Shown: in pieces, positions 17,731 through 27,065 of the stretch | Layout: every line of letters starts with the position of its first letter | Numbering within the stretch: the first letter of the stretch is position 1 | Source of the DNA: JAAYCI01 sp964550985 | GTDB taxonomy: Bacteria > Bacillota > Clostridia > Oscillospirales > Ruminococcaceae | Length of the DNA stretch: 64,000 bases | Direction: 5' to 3' | NCBI GenBank assembly: GCA_964550985.1 | Contig: CAZKBM010000001.1 | Span: forward strand, 62,001 to 126,000 | Notes under the pieces: generated by a model | Seen by the model: only the letters and a program-made list of their open reading frames with translations | What the model was told of the DNA's origin: nothing | Databases searched by the model: none | Translations under genes and position numbers: made by a program

Positions 17731-18519
17731 TTAAATATAGAGAATAAATTTATCCTGTTTGCGCTTAAAAATAAGCAGGCCCAAAACCAGGGCCACGGCG
17801 CTGCTAAACAGGCAGCAAATCCAGGTGGTGGGGGTGGGGGCCTCGCCATACAGCACCACCTGGCGGAACATGGCCACATACCAAAACAGCGGGTTAAACT
17901 TTATGGCGGTTTGCATCCAGGGGGGCAGTTGGCTGGCGGGGTAAAAAATGGGGGTGAGGTAGTTTAAAGCCACCACAATTACCGCGTACAGGTGCTGCAT
18001 ATCGCGAAAGAACACCACCAGGGTGGAGAGGATGAGCCCAGTGCCGAGGCTGAAAAAAAACAGAAGCAGAAGTGGAATGGGGAAAAGCAGCATCCAAGGG
18101 GTGATGGGCGCGCGGGTGGCCAAAATGACCACAAACAGGGCGACCATGGCAAACAAAGCGTTGATAAATTCAAATACCACTTTTTCAAAGGGGAAGATGT
18201 ATTTGGGGATGTAGACCTTTTTAATCAGCCCGCTGTAGCCCACAATCGAGGTCATGGCGGTGGAGGTGGCGGCGTTAAAAAAATTGAACATGAGTTGACC
18301 GCTTAACAGATACACGGGGAAATACTCAATTTGAAAGCGGAACATATACATAAACACCGCGGCCATAATCAGCATCATGAGGATGGGGTTTAAAAAACTC
18401 CACAAAAAGCCCAGGGCGCTGCGGCGGTATTTTACCTTTAAATCTCGCTGCACCAAATTTACCAGCAGGTAGTAATAACGCCCAAAAACCGTTAGGGTGC
18501 TTTTGATATAGGCGGCCAT
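17731..18519 (-). CDS. ABC-2 polysaccharide export permease (Wzm/TagG type)
   Basis: The 262-residue protein has about six transmembrane segments. The N-terminal RDLKVKYRRSALGFLWSFLNPILMMLIM motif is the hallmark of ABC-2 exporters of O-antigen, capsule and teichoic acid. It should form the transmembrane channel for lipid-linked glycan together with the ATPase encoded downstream. It starts immediately after the rfbC stop, so it is coupled to that gene. The gap between the permease and ATPase genes (17610-17730) holds no gene. Confidence 0.92.
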   Translation of the reverse strand: MAAYIKSTLTVFGRYYYLLVNLVQRDLKVKYRRSALGFLWSFLNPILMMLIMAAVFMYMFRFQIEYFPVYLLSGQLMFNFFNAATSTAMTSIVGYSGLIKKVYIPKYIFPFEKVVFEFINALFAMVALFVVILATRAPITPWMLLFPIPLLLLFFFSLGTGLILSTLVVFFRDMQHLYAVIVVALNYLTPIFYPASQLPPWMQTAIKFNPLFWYVAMFRQVVLYGEAPTPTTWICCLFSSAVALVLGLLIFKRKQDKFILYI

Positions 18520-19092
18520 CTAGCCCAGCCACCTTTCAAAAACGGTAAAATCCTGCTCTTTTAAAGTGGGCAGGGCGGCGTCTTTTTCACTCAGGCGTGG
18601 CGGCGCGTCAATTTCCGGCCATTTTATGCCAATGTCCGCGTCGTCAAAGCGGATGCCCCCCTCGGCGCTGGGGCAGTAGATATCGGTGCATTTGTAAGTA
18701 AAAGCCGCCGTCTCGCTCAAAACCAAAAAACCGTGGGCAAAGCCCGGCGGCACCCAAAGCTGGCGTTTGTTTTCATCGCTCAATTCGGCGGCGGCCCAGG
18801 CGCCAAAGTGGGGGCTGCCGGGGCGGATATCCACCCCAACGTCAAAAACGCGGCCCTGAATCACCCGTACCAACTTGCCCTGGGTGTGCTCCGTTTGAAA
18901 ATGCAGGCCCCGCAGCACCCCAAAAACCGAACTGCTTTGGTTGTCCTGCACAAAGGGCGCGTCAATACCGGCGGCGGCAAATTCCTCAAGGTGGAAGGTC
19001 TCCATAAAATATCCGCGGTTATCGCCAAAAACCGTGGGCTCCACCAGCAACATGCCGGGCAGGTCGGTCTCTATAAATTTAAATTTTCCCAA
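18520..19092 (-). CDS. rfbC: dTDP-4-dehydrorhamnose 3,5-epimerase (RmlC)
   Basis: This 190-residue cupin is RmlC/RfbC, which epimerises dTDP-4-keto-6-deoxyglucose at C3 and C5 on the way to dTDP-L-rhamnose. It shows DNRGYFMETF, QDNQSSSVFGVLRGLHFQ with the catalytic His, VIQGRVFDVGVDIRPGS, and WVPPGFAHGFLVLSETA. A longer frame is open upstream, but the TTG at 19092 has a perfect GGAGG 8 bases before it and gives the family-standard GKFKFIETDLPG start. RmlA, RmlB and RmlD are not in the window, so they must be elsewhere if rhamnose is made. Confidence 0.92.
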   Translation of the reverse strand: MGKFKFIETDLPGMLLVEPTVFGDNRGYFMETFHLEEFAAAGIDAPFVQDNQSSSVFGVLRGLHFQTEHTQGKLVRVIQGRVFDVGVDIRPGSPHFGAWAAAELSDENKRQLWVPPGFAHGFLVLSETAAFTYKCTDIYCPSAEGGIRFDDADIGIKWPEIDAPPRLSEKDAALPTLKEQDFTVFERWLG

Positions 19093-19183
19093 ATGGTTTG
19101 CCTCCGTTTCGGTAGAAGTTTGCCTCATACGCCAGAAAAATGTACGCAAACTTCCACGGTAGAGATTCTATTGAATCCCATAT

Positions 19184-19212
19184 AGAATAGCATAAACCAT
19201 CGCCCACTTCAA
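19184..19212 (-). promoter_or_regulatory. Predicted promoter of the rfbC-export-glycosyltransferase operon
   Basis: On the minus strand, TTGAAG, a 17-base spacer and TATTCT lie about 90 bases before the TTG start of rfbC. It diverges from the legB promoter 48 bases away, so the two large surface-glycan units fire from one short intergenic region. Confidence 0.55.
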
Positions 19213-19259
19213 GGCGGGGCGGCGCGGGCCACAGGATAAGGGGGGCGAAGTGCCAAAAG

Positions 19260-19288
19260 TTGAAAAAAAGGGGGGGCTATTGTATACT
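19260..19288 (+). promoter_or_regulatory. Predicted promoter of legB and the following plus-strand genes
   Basis: TTGAAA at 19260-19265, a 17-base spacer, and TATACT at 19283-19288 form a strong sigma-A-type promoter about 97 bases before the legB ATG. The spacer contains a run of seven G. Confidence 0.65.
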
Positions 19289-19384
19289 AAAACGAATAGT
19301 ATTACTGCTGCATACAGGAGTAATAGAATACCCTGCCGGTGCGCGGCGTGTTTTGGGCGCGTATGGCGGCAAGCGGAGGTATGC

Positions 19385-20368
19385 ATGGCAAACAGCGTAA
19401 TGGTAACAGGGGCCGACGGCTTTATTGGCAGCCACCTCACCGAGGCCCTTGTAAAAAAAGGCGAAAAAGTGAAGGCTTTTTGCTACTATAACTCGTTTGG
19501 AAAGTGGGGCTGGCTGGATAGCCTGCCCAGCGAAATTGTAAGCGAGATTGAAATTTTTATGGGCGATATCCGCGACCCGCACGGTGTGCGGGTGGCCATG
19601 GAAGGGCAGGATACGGTTTACCATCTGGCCGCCCTGATTGCCATACCCTTTAGCTACCATAGCCCCGATAGTTATGTGGATACGAATATAAAGGGCACCC
19701 TGAACGTGCTGAACGCCGCGCGGGACCTTGGCACGAAGCGCCTTTTGGTAACCAGCACCAGCGAGGTGTACGGCACGGCGCGGTATGTGCCCATCGATGA
19801 AAACCACCCCTTCCAGGGGCAAAGCCCCTATTCGGCCACCAAAATTGGGGCCGACCGGCTGGCCGAAAGTTTTTACCGCAGTTTTGCCCTGCCCCTTACC
19901 ATAGTGCGGCCCTTTAACACCTACGGCCCCAGGCAAAGCGCACGGGCGGTTATCCCAACCATCATCACCCAGTTGCTTTCTGGCAGGGATGAAATACGCC
20001 TGGGCAGCCTGCACCCCACCAGGGATTTTAACTATGTGGAGGACACCGCCCGCGGTTTTATGGCCATTGCTGGCTGTGATAAGGCCGTAGGGGAGGAAAT
20101 CAACATCGCCACCGGGCGGGAGATATCCATTGGGGAACTGGCCGAAGAACTGATACGCCAAATACGCCCCAGTGCCAAAATTGTTTGCGATGAAGAACGG
20201 CTGCGCCCCGAAAAAAGTGAGGTGGAGCGCCTTTTGGGCAGCGCCGAAAAGCTGCAGAAATTGACGGGCTGGGCCCCGGCCTACAGCTTTGAAGAGGGGC
20301 TTGGCCGCACCATACAGTGGCTGCGCCAAAACCTGGCCGATTTTAAAGCCGGGCGCTATAACCTGTAA
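19385..20368 (+). CDS. legB: NAD-dependent sugar-nucleotide 4,6-dehydratase LegB
   Basis: The 327-residue extended SDR has TGADGFIGS (8-16), the TSTSEVYG segment (123-130), and catalytic Tyr149 and Lys153 in YSATK. Its family-specific stretches (NSFGKWGWLDSLP, PYSATKIGAD, RQSARAVIPTIITQLL) are those of LegB, which converts GDP-GlcNAc into its 4-keto-6-deoxy form in legionaminic acid synthesis. ATG 19385 has GGAGGT 4 bases upstream; the upstream in-frame extension is not supported. LegC and the rest of the pathway are about 10 kb downstream on the same strand, separated by membrane-protein genes. Confidence 0.88.
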   Translation: MANSVMVTGADGFIGSHLTEALVKKGEKVKAFCYYNSFGKWGWLDSLPSEIVSEIEIFMGDIRDPHGVRVAMEGQDTVYHLAALIAIPFSYHSPDSYVDTNIKGTLNVLNAARDLGTKRLLVTSTSEVYGTARYVPIDENHPFQGQSPYSATKIGADRLAESFYRSFALPLTIVRPFNTYGPRQSARAVIPTIITQLLSGRDEIRLGSLHPTRDFNYVEDTARGFMAIAGCDKAVGEEINIATGREISIGELAEELIRQIRPSAKIVCDEERLRPEKSEVERLLGSAEKLQKLTGWAPAYSFEEGLGRTIQWLRQNLADFKAGRYNL

Positions 20369-20412
20369 AATGCCTCATTTTTTTGCTGGCATACAGCCCA
20401 GAGGAGTGGCCC

Positions 20413-22059
20413 ATGGCTGATACCAAAATGAAAAAACGCCTGCGCCTACCCCCGGTGGCACGCTGGCTGCTGGGTTATGCGGGCGTCCTGCTTTTTGCGG
20501 TGGGGCTTGTGTATTACTGGCGGGTGGCCTTTTTGCTGGAAGGCCTGCCCGCTTTACCCCTTACCGCCGCCGTGGCGGGCGTTTTTAGCCTTTTATACCT
20601 GGCGCTGTTTCTGCTTTGCCGCCTGCTGCGCCATAAACTTTGCTTAAAAGCCGCTTTGTGCGTTTTTCTATTGGGGCTTTTGTTCTGTTTTGCCAATGCC
20701 CCGCTGCAAGCGCCCGATGAAACCGGCTATTTTTTGCGCAGCTACAGCATCTCCACAGGGAAATTTGACTTCGATTACAACCGTGGATACCCACGGGATG
20801 TGAATCTGCTTTTGCAAAACTTCCCCGGTATGCTGAACCACAGTGTAAAGTATGAAGGGGCCCCCCTGCCCGTTAGCGCTCTGGCGGAGTACAAGGCCGC
20901 GCTGCAAAGCGGCCAACAGGCCGAAAGCCCCCAGCGGGAGCCTGTGGCCTTTATGGTCTTGCAGTTTTTGCCCCAGGCGCTGGGGATGGCCACCGCAAGG
21001 TTGCTGGGTTTTTCGGCCCTGGGGCAGATGTATGCCGCGCGGCTGGCCAATTTGATTTTATATTCGGTTTTATGCTACTTCACCTTTCGCAACTGCGATA
21101 AATACAGGGGGGTGTTTTTTGCCTTTGCGCTGCTGCCGCTCTCGCTGTTTATGGGGGCCTCCCTCTCGTACGATAGCGTGCTTTTGGCCCTTTACTATTT
21201 GCAGCTAAGCTATTTTTGCAAGGCGGAAATTTTTACGCGAGATGTGGTGGCCTTTGGGGTGGCGGCGCTTTTTGCCACGCTGTTAAAGCCCACCAGCGTG
21301 GTGCTGGTGGCTTTGCTGCTGTTAATTCCCCCCGCGCGCTGGAAAAGCCGCCTGCGCCCCTGGCCGGCGGTGGGGGTGCTTTTGGCGGCGGGGCTTTTGG
21401 CCTATTTTGCCATGGGGCAGCTAAACGGCCTGTTTGTGCATGGCTACCCCGCCGTGCTGCCCCGCGGTATGGGGGCCGAGGCCGACCCCGCCGGGCAGAT
21501 ACGCTTTGCCCTAAGCCACCTGCCCGCCTTTGTGGCCCGCGCCGCGCTTACTGTATACGAAAACGCGGCCTATCTTTTCCGCCTGGGAGAGTTTGGCTGG
21601 ATGGACCTCTCCATCCCGCTGGCGGGAGGGCTTTCGGTACTGTCCCTCTCGGCGGCCTCGGCGCTGGGTATTCAGCAAAAGGAGGACACAAAGTATACGG
21701 CGGTGATTGCGCTGTTTTTAATGGCCCTTCTGTATGCGGGCTCGGTTCTGGCCGCCATGTATTTTTTTGAAACAGATCTCTACTCCATCCGTATTGTGGG
21801 GGTGCAGCCGCGCTATTTGCTGCCCGCCTTTCTTTTGCTTTTTATGCTGGCCAGCATTTTGCTGGGCAAGGCCGTGCGCCCAAGGCTGGGCACCGTGCAG
21901 GCGGCCCAGCGCACCGAAGAAATTACCCTTTGGATAGCCGCCGCCGTGGCCGCGGCCTCGGTGCTGATGTTGTTCCAGTGCAATTTTATTGGCCAGTGGC
22001 TGCCCAAAAGCGCGGGCGGTTACGAACTGGTGAACCTGTTTGGCCGCCTGGGCAGCTAG
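20413..22059 (+). CDS. DUF2142-type polytopic membrane protein (putative GT-C-like glycosyltransferase)
   Basis: The 548-residue protein has roughly 11-13 transmembrane segments. The first large outside loop contains APDETGYFLRSYS, the acidic motif typical of DUF2142 proteins and similar in placement to the catalytic aspartate loop of GT-C enzymes. Such proteins are thought to transfer sugars from lipid-phosphate donors outside the membrane, but no activity is established. ATG 20413 is preferred, with GAGGAG 6 bases upstream. It lies 44 bases after legB, so co-transcription is likely. Confidence 0.7.
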   Translation: MADTKMKKRLRLPPVARWLLGYAGVLLFAVGLVYYWRVAFLLEGLPALPLTAAVAGVFSLLYLALFLLCRLLRHKLCLKAALCVFLLGLLFCFANAPLQAPDETGYFLRSYSISTGKFDFDYNRGYPRDVNLLLQNFPGMLNHSVKYEGAPLPVSALAEYKAALQSGQQAESPQREPVAFMVLQFLPQALGMATARLLGFSALGQMYAARLANLILYSVLCYFTFRNCDKYRGVFFAFALLPLSLFMGASLSYDSVLLALYYLQLSYFCKAEIFTRDVVAFGVAALFATLLKPTSVVLVALLLLIPPARWKSRLRPWPAVGVLLAAGLLAYFAMGQLNGLFVHGYPAVLPRGMGAEADPAGQIRFALSHLPAFVARAALTVYENAAYLFRLGEFGWMDLSIPLAGGLSVLSLSAASALGIQQKEDTKYTAVIALFLMALLYAGSVLAAMYFFETDLYSIRIVGVQPRYLLPAFLLLFMLASILLGKAVRPRLGTVQAAQRTEEITLWIAAAVAAASVLMLFQCNFIGQWLPKSAGGYELVNLFGRLGS

Positions 22060-22238
22060 CGCTGAAAAGCCTTTTTAGGCGGGATGCCAGGGCAAAAACA
22101 CAGAGCTTGCCCCGCTTCAGGTAAAGCCCGTGAGGCTTCTTTCCCCTCAATCTGTCACATCAAAATTTGCCGTACCACACCTTAGCCTAGCCCCGCGCCA
22201 TCCTGTTTCTCTGCGGGGCATCTTCCCTGGAGGATATA

Positions 22239-24302
22239 CTGCTTTTGATAGTTCTAACCGGCCTTTTTTCCCTTGCGGGCCTTTCGCTGTTTCTGGCCCG
22301 GTTTTTAAAACGTTCCTCGGCGCTAACGCCGCTTTTGGCGGTGGCGCTGGCCATTTTGTGGTTTACGCTGTTTGGCTGCCTGGGCCTTTTGGTGCTAAGC
22401 GGCTGGTTGTGGTATGCTCTGTGCCTGGCCGCCACGGTTTTTGTGCTGTATAAAGAGAGAAAAACGATTGTAAAACGCCTGAGCCCAGGCTGGTGGTTTT
22501 TTGTGTTAGGCGGGGTATTTTTTACCGTTTTGTTTGCCGCCACCCGCCCCCAGTTTGCCGAATGGGACGACTTCACCTTTTGGGGTACGGCGGCAAAGGC
22601 CGTTTTTGAAAATGGCGAAATGTACACTTCCGCCGCCAGCAATTTGCTGCACCGCAGCTACCCGCCGGGGCTGATAGTGTTCACCTATATGGCGCAGTTT
22701 TTTGGGCGGGCATTTTCCGAATACGGCATGATGGCCGCTTACTCTTTTGTGTACCTTGCGGCCTTTGCGGCGGCCTCGGCCCTGTGGGAGCAGCGCCGCG
22801 CCGCAGCCGTGGTGTTTACCTGCGGGCTGTTTGTTCTGCCGTTTTTCTTTGAACCGGGCGCCCATTTGGGCGAGCCTTCCTGGGCCTACCTCACGGTGAT
22901 GGCCGACCCCCCTATGGCCGCTTTATTTGGCGGGGTTTTGTGCTTTTATTTTGCCGGGGGCGAAAAGGATTGGCGGCTGCTGCTGCCCTTTGGGGCCCTG
23001 CTGGGCGCCCTTACCACCCTAAAGGATATGGGCTTTGCCCTGGCCCTGCTGGCACTGTTTATTGCAGGGCTGGACCTGCTTTTTTGCGAGCGGGACCGCC
23101 TGAGCTTTTTTGCCCTGCGCCGCTGGAGGGCCTGGCTGGTAAGCTGCCTTGCCTGCGGGGCCATGATTGTGGGCATGTATCTGCTTTGGGCCGCCCACCT
23201 GGCCCTCTCCCCTTTGGGGGTAGACCGTTTTAACCTGGGCAGCGCCGGGCAGAACTTGGGCATGGGCGCCATGCTGGCCGGGGCCCTGGGCGCGCTGTTT
23301 GGCCTTGTGCAACACCCGCAGTACAGCCAGGTGTTGCCCCTGATGCAAAACGCCCTTTTTGAAAAGCCCGTCTCGGTCATCGGGGCGGGGCCGGCAGTGT
23401 TCTGTTTGATATGCCTCATTCTGCTGGCCGCCTTTGTGCTGGCTGCCACAAAACGGCAGCGCAGGCGGGTGCTGGTGTTTTTTATAACCAGCACGGCAGG
23501 GTTTGCCCTGTTTTACATCTTCAACATCTTCTTGTATGCCTTTATTTTTAAAGAGATAGAGGCCTTGATTTTGAAGGACTACCTGCGCTATATCTCCCCC
23601 TACTGGCAGGGCTGGCTGGCGGCCAGCCTGGCACTGCTGGGTCTTACGGCGGTAAGCGGCCCCAAAGAGCGGCGGCGGATGGTTTTGGCGCGGGCGGGCA
23701 GCTTGGGGCTAACGCTGTGCCTGGTGCTGGCCGTGGTTTTGCGGGGGAATGGCCAGTCCAACTTTTTGTTTTACAGCCCCTCGAATTACGGTGTGCGCTA
23801 TTCGGTGCAGGACGTACTGGCCCAGGCCGCGGCGGAGGGGATGCAAAAGGGCGATAAGGTGTACCTACTTAGCCAGGATGACGACGGCGACCGCAGCTAC
23901 AAGTTCCGCTATGAGATGGAGGCCGAGATGGCCCTGCAATATGCGGGCCCTTTGCAAGACGCTGAAGGCCAGCCGGTTTTGGAGGAGGGCCTGCCCCTTT
24001 ACCGGGGCAATGTGGGGGGCACCATAGTGCCCAAAAACCAAAGCTACGCCCCCGAAACACCTTACCCCGCTGCAGGCGGGCCCGAGGAACTGGCGGCCTT
24101 TTTACGCCAGGAAGGGGTGAGCCACCTGCTGATAGACCGCGTGGACAACTACTTTTTGGAAAATTTCAGCGGCCTTTTCAGCGATGGGCTAAAGGGCTGG
24201 AGCGATGACGACAGTCTTTCCACCGGGCAGCGGTATTACCGCGTAAGCTGGCAGGGGGACAGCCTGCGCCTTGTGCCTGAAGAAGGGGGGGCGACGGTAT
24301 GA
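22239..24302 (+). CDS. Polytopic membrane protein, module 1 large subunit (GT-C-like)
   Basis: The ~687-residue protein has about 12 transmembrane segments followed by a ~170-residue extracytoplasmic C-terminal domain. The first outside loop has RPQFAEWDDFTFWGTAAK, matching the WDE(F)xxWG motif of the two paralogues at 25098 and 27694; an acidic pair in this loop is typical of GT-C glycosyltransferases. The C-terminal domain ends with a GLFSDGLKGW motif also shared with the paralogues. The start is CTG 22239 or TTG 22245, after GGAGG at 22229. Its stop overlaps the partner gene by 4 bases. The substrate is unknown. Confidence 0.72.
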   Translation: MLLIVLTGLFSLAGLSLFLARFLKRSSALTPLLAVALAILWFTLFGCLGLLVLSGWLWYALCLAATVFVLYKERKTIVKRLSPGWWFFVLGGVFFTVLFAATRPQFAEWDDFTFWGTAAKAVFENGEMYTSAASNLLHRSYPPGLIVFTYMAQFFGRAFSEYGMMAAYSFVYLAAFAAASALWEQRRAAAVVFTCGLFVLPFFFEPGAHLGEPSWAYLTVMADPPMAALFGGVLCFYFAGGEKDWRLLLPFGALLGALTTLKDMGFALALLALFIAGLDLLFCERDRLSFFALRRWRAWLVSCLACGAMIVGMYLLWAAHLALSPLGVDRFNLGSAGQNLGMGAMLAGALGALFGLVQHPQYSQVLPLMQNALFEKPVSVIGAGPAVFCLICLILLAAFVLAATKRQRRRVLVFFITSTAGFALFYIFNIFLYAFIFKEIEALILKDYLRYISPYWQGWLAASLALLGLTAVSGPKERRRMVLARAGSLGLTLCLVLAVVLRGNGQSNFLFYSPSNYGVRYSVQDVLAQAAAEGMQKGDKVYLLSQDDDGDRSYKFRYEMEAEMALQYAGPLQDAEGQPVLEEGLPLYRGNVGGTIVPKNQSYAPETPYPAAGGPEELAAFLRQEGVSHLLIDRVDNYFLENFSGLFSDGLKGWSDDDSLSTGQRYYRVSWQGDSLRLVPEEGGATV

Positions 24303-24958
24303 GAGAGAAGCTGAAAAAACGAAGAAATTGGCTTTTGCCCCTGCTTTGCTATCTCTTGGCCCTGCTGTGCTACCTTTCGGCCTGCGGTATCGCTTTGGCC
24401 CTGGGCATAAAGCGGGCAGGCAGTGGGGAACTGGCGGAAAAACCCCTCACCTTTACGGATTTTTACGCCGAGGGGGTACTTGTGAAGGAAAATGCCGCCG
24501 GTGGGCTGGACCTGATTTCCACAGACGACGACCCCCGGATGATTTATAGCCCCGGAGAAAACTTTTACGCGGGGCGCTTCACCTTCAGCGCTAAGACGCA
24601 GAACCGCCCAGGGGGTGAGATGACCCTTTACTACACGGCCCAGCCGGGCGAGGCGTTCAGCCCGCAAAAACGCCTGACCGCAAGGGCGGACGGTGAGGGC
24701 CGCTGGTACTTTGACCTGGGCGGGCGGAAGGTAAGCGCCCTGCGCTTTGACCCCGGCACAAAAGGCGGGGTGCTTTGGCGGAACTGGGCCATCACCCTGA
24801 ACGAGGCAAAGCCCCCGCTGGCCTATTTTGCGCCCACGGCCCAAACGGCGTTTTTACTTTTGTTTTTGCCGGGTTTTTGCGCGGCGCTGCTGCTGGAGCT
24901 GCTGCAATTGGCCGCAGCCTGGCGAAGGGCCGGTAAGGAAGAGGCGGTAAGTTCATAA
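24299..24958 (+). CDS. Small two-TM membrane protein, module 1 partner
   Basis: The 219-residue protein has a transmembrane helix at about 12-37, a ~145-residue extracytoplasmic beta-rich domain, and a second helix near 181-203. The outside domain has LYYTAQPGEAFSPQKRLTAR and LRFDPGTKGG, which align with LYYKKPGQTEYSVKQRVFAR and LRLDTGTQPG in the partner at 29696 and with similar segments at 27062. It overlaps the large-subunit gene by ATGA, so the two are translationally coupled and probably form a complex. No known family is recognised. Confidence 0.7.
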   Translation: MREKLKKRRNWLLPLLCYLLALLCYLSACGIALALGIKRAGSGELAEKPLTFTDFYAEGVLVKENAAGGLDLISTDDDPRMIYSPGENFYAGRFTFSAKTQNRPGGEMTLYYTAQPGEAFSPQKRLTARADGEGRWYFDLGGRKVSALRFDPGTKGGVLWRNWAITLNEAKPPLAYFAPTAQTAFLLLFLPGFCAALLLELLQLAAAWRRAGKEEAVSS

Positions 24959-25012
24959 GCAAATATCAACTAAATGAAATATATAGTTAAAACAATACAG
25001 CCGGTAACACTC

Positions 25013-25079
25013 CTAAAAGGCAATGGACATTAAAAGGCAATGGGATGCTAAAAGGCAATAGAACAAAAAGACAATAAGA
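25013..25079 (+). repeat. Short tandem repeat, about four 16-18-base units
   Basis: The 139-base gap between modules 1 and 2 contains units of the form CTAAAAGGCAATGGACA, TTAAAAGGCAATGGGATG, CTAAAAGGCAATAGAA and a degenerate CAAAAAGACAATAAGAT. It is AT-rich amid GC-rich genes. There are no spacers, so it is not CRISPR. Slippage or a protein-binding array is possible. Confidence 0.7.
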
Positions 25080-25097
25080 TAAACAGCGGGAGGCGGC

Positions 25098-27065
25098 ATG
25101 GTTTTTTGGGACGCGGGAATTAGCCTGTTGGCGCTTTTGGCCCTGTGCGTGTTTTACACGCGGCGGGGCCTTGGCGCCGCGCTTGCGCCGCTTTGCGCCG
25201 TGGGCACAGCCGTGCTGTGGCTCTGCGCGTGCGCCCTTTTGGGTTTTTTGCTGCCGGGGGCCTTTTTGTTTGCGGCCTTTGCGCTGGCATTGGGTATATT
25301 TACCCTGATGAAAATAGGGGTAAAAAAAGCGCTGGCCCCCCTTTTATCGCCGGGTTTCCTGTTTTTTACGGTTCTTACGGTTCTGGCGCTGTTCTGGTTC
25401 GGCTTGCGGCAGCCGGTATTCAGCCAGTGGGATGAATTTTCGTTTTGGGGCACGGCGGTAAAACTGATGAAGGGGACGGAGGACCTGTATACCAGGGCTG
25501 AAACCGGCTGGTTTTGGACGTCCACCGAGATGCCTGCCCTGCCAATACTTAGCTGGTTTATGCAGTTTTTGGGCGCAGCCTTTGCACCTTGGAAGGTGTA
25601 TTTTGCCTATTCGGTGCTGTTGTTTGCCTGTTTTGCGGCCATGGTGCAGGGCCTGAAAAAACGCCCCGGCGCGGCCCTTTGCGTGCTGGTTTGCTGTGTG
25701 CTGTTGCCATTTTTCTTTTTGAATGCGCAGCGGGCCAATACCCTAAGCACGGCTTACCTAAGCGCCTATGGAGACCTGCCCGCAGGCCTTCTGTTCGGCG
25801 GGGCGCTGGCGGTGTATTTTGCGCTGCGGGCCGAGGGTAAAAACGCCCTGTGGGCCCTTTTACCCCTGGGGATGCTGGCGCTTGTAAAGGACAATACCTT
25901 CCCCATTGCCCTGGTGGCCGCAGCCCTGATGGCCGCCGACACCCTGTGCTTCTGCCCCGCGGCCCCCGGCAGAAGGCAAAAGCTGCTCAAAACAGGGCAG
26001 ATGGCGGCCTATTTTGCCCTGCCCGTTTTGGCCTATCTGGTGTGGAAGCAACATGCGGCGGACGCCAGCGCCCAAAATCTGGCAACCGGGGGGCAGGCCA
26101 CGGGTGCCTCGCCTTTTGCCGCCCTGGGGCAAAGCCTGGCGCAACTGTTTGGTTTGCAGCCCAAAAGCGAGGGCTTTAGCCGTACCTTGGGCCAGATGCA
26201 GGCCGTGTTTACCGATGGCAAAAACCTGCCGGTTAGCATGGCGGGCAGCGTGTTTGCCACGTTGCTGGTAATACTGGTTCTGTTTGCGCTGGCCATATTG
26301 TTGGCCAGCGGGCGCACCGCCCGGCTACGCGTGGCGCTGGCAGCGGGGCTTTCCACCACGGGTTTTTTTGGTTTCCAATTTGTGCTTCTCACCTATTTTG
26401 CCTTTTTAAACAAGTACCAAGGCGGCCTGCCCGACTATGCGCGCTATTCGGCCTCTTACCTTGCGGGCTGGCTGATGCTGGCCCTGCTGCTATTGGCGTT
26501 TTGCGCGCGGGGGCGGGTGTTTATGCCCGAGGGCGGCCGCACGGGCCGGGCCTTGGCCGCGCAGGCGCTTACCCTTGGGTGTGCGGTGGCGGCCCTTTGC
26601 CTGTTTGCCGTAAAAGTACTGCCAGGATACTCGGTGCTGGATTATCCCGGCCGCCTGTACGCCCCTCTAAAACAGCAACAGGCCGAGGCCGAGGCCCTGG
26701 CCGCCCAGGTGGAGCCCGGCGCGCGTACCTTTTATGTAAACCAGGGCGACGATGGCCTGGGCTGGTTTAAAACCCACCAGTACTTCCTGCCCCGCATACT
26801 GGATTATAGCCAGGGCGGCGGTACACTTAGCCCCCTTGCCACCGGCGTGCCCTATGAAATTGTGATGGGCCGGGCCGAACTGGAAAAATACCTAGAGGAA
26901 CACGACTGTACCTATATCTATATAGAAGGCCTGGACGAAGGTTTTATCAAAAATTATGGAACCCTTTTTACCGATGGACTGGCAGGTTTTGAAGAGGGCA
27001 GCCCAGAGCTTTATAGACGCGCGGGTGACGGACGCTATGCGCCGGTAAGGGAGGGAAGGCAGTGA
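25098..27065 (+). CDS. Polytopic membrane protein, module 2 large subunit (GT-C-like)
   Basis: The 655-residue protein is a paralogue of the genes at 22239 and 27694: about 12 transmembrane segments, first outside loop RQPVFSQWDEFSFWGTAVK (W111, D112, E113), and an extracytoplasmic C-terminal domain with NQGDDGLGWF and TLFTDGLAGF. The WDE loop is the likely catalytic or metal-binding site by analogy with GT-C enzymes. ATG 25098 has a GGGAGG site. The end overlaps the partner gene by 4 bases (GTGA), again indicating coupled translation. Confidence 0.72.
   Translation: MVFWDAGISLLALLALCVFYTRRGLGAALAPLCAVGTAVLWLCACALLGFLLPGAFLFAAFALALGIFTLMKIGVKKALAPLLSPGFLFFTVLTVLALFWFGLRQPVFSQWDEFSFWGTAVKLMKGTEDLYTRAETGWFWTSTEMPALPILSWFMQFLGAAFAPWKVYFAYSVLLFACFAAMVQGLKKRPGAALCVLVCCVLLPFFFLNAQRANTLSTAYLSAYGDLPAGLLFGGALAVYFALRAEGKNALWALLPLGMLALVKDNTFPIALVAAALMAADTLCFCPAAPGRRQKLLKTGQMAAYFALPVLAYLVWKQHAADASAQNLATGGQATGASPFAALGQSLAQLFGLQPKSEGFSRTLGQMQAVFTDGKNLPVSMAGSVFATLLVILVLFALAILLASGRTARLRVALAAGLSTTGFFGFQFVLLTYFAFLNKYQGGLPDYARYSASYLAGWLMLALLLLAFCARGRVFMPEGGRTGRALAAQALTLGCAVAALCLFAVKVLPGYSVLDYPGRLYAPLKQQQAEAEALAAQVEPGARTFYVNQGDDGLGWFKTHQYFLPRILDYSQGGGTLSPLATGVPYEIVMGRAELEKYLEEHDCTYIYIEGLDEGFIKNYGTLFTDGLAGFEEGSPELYRRAGDGRYAPVREGRQ

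Noticed and set aside
19277..20329. Minus-strand open frame of 350 codons
   Set aside because: Exact antisense of legB, with no motif of its own.
25013..25079. CRISPR array
   Set aside because: The short repeats are adjacent, without spacers, and far below the usual repeat length.
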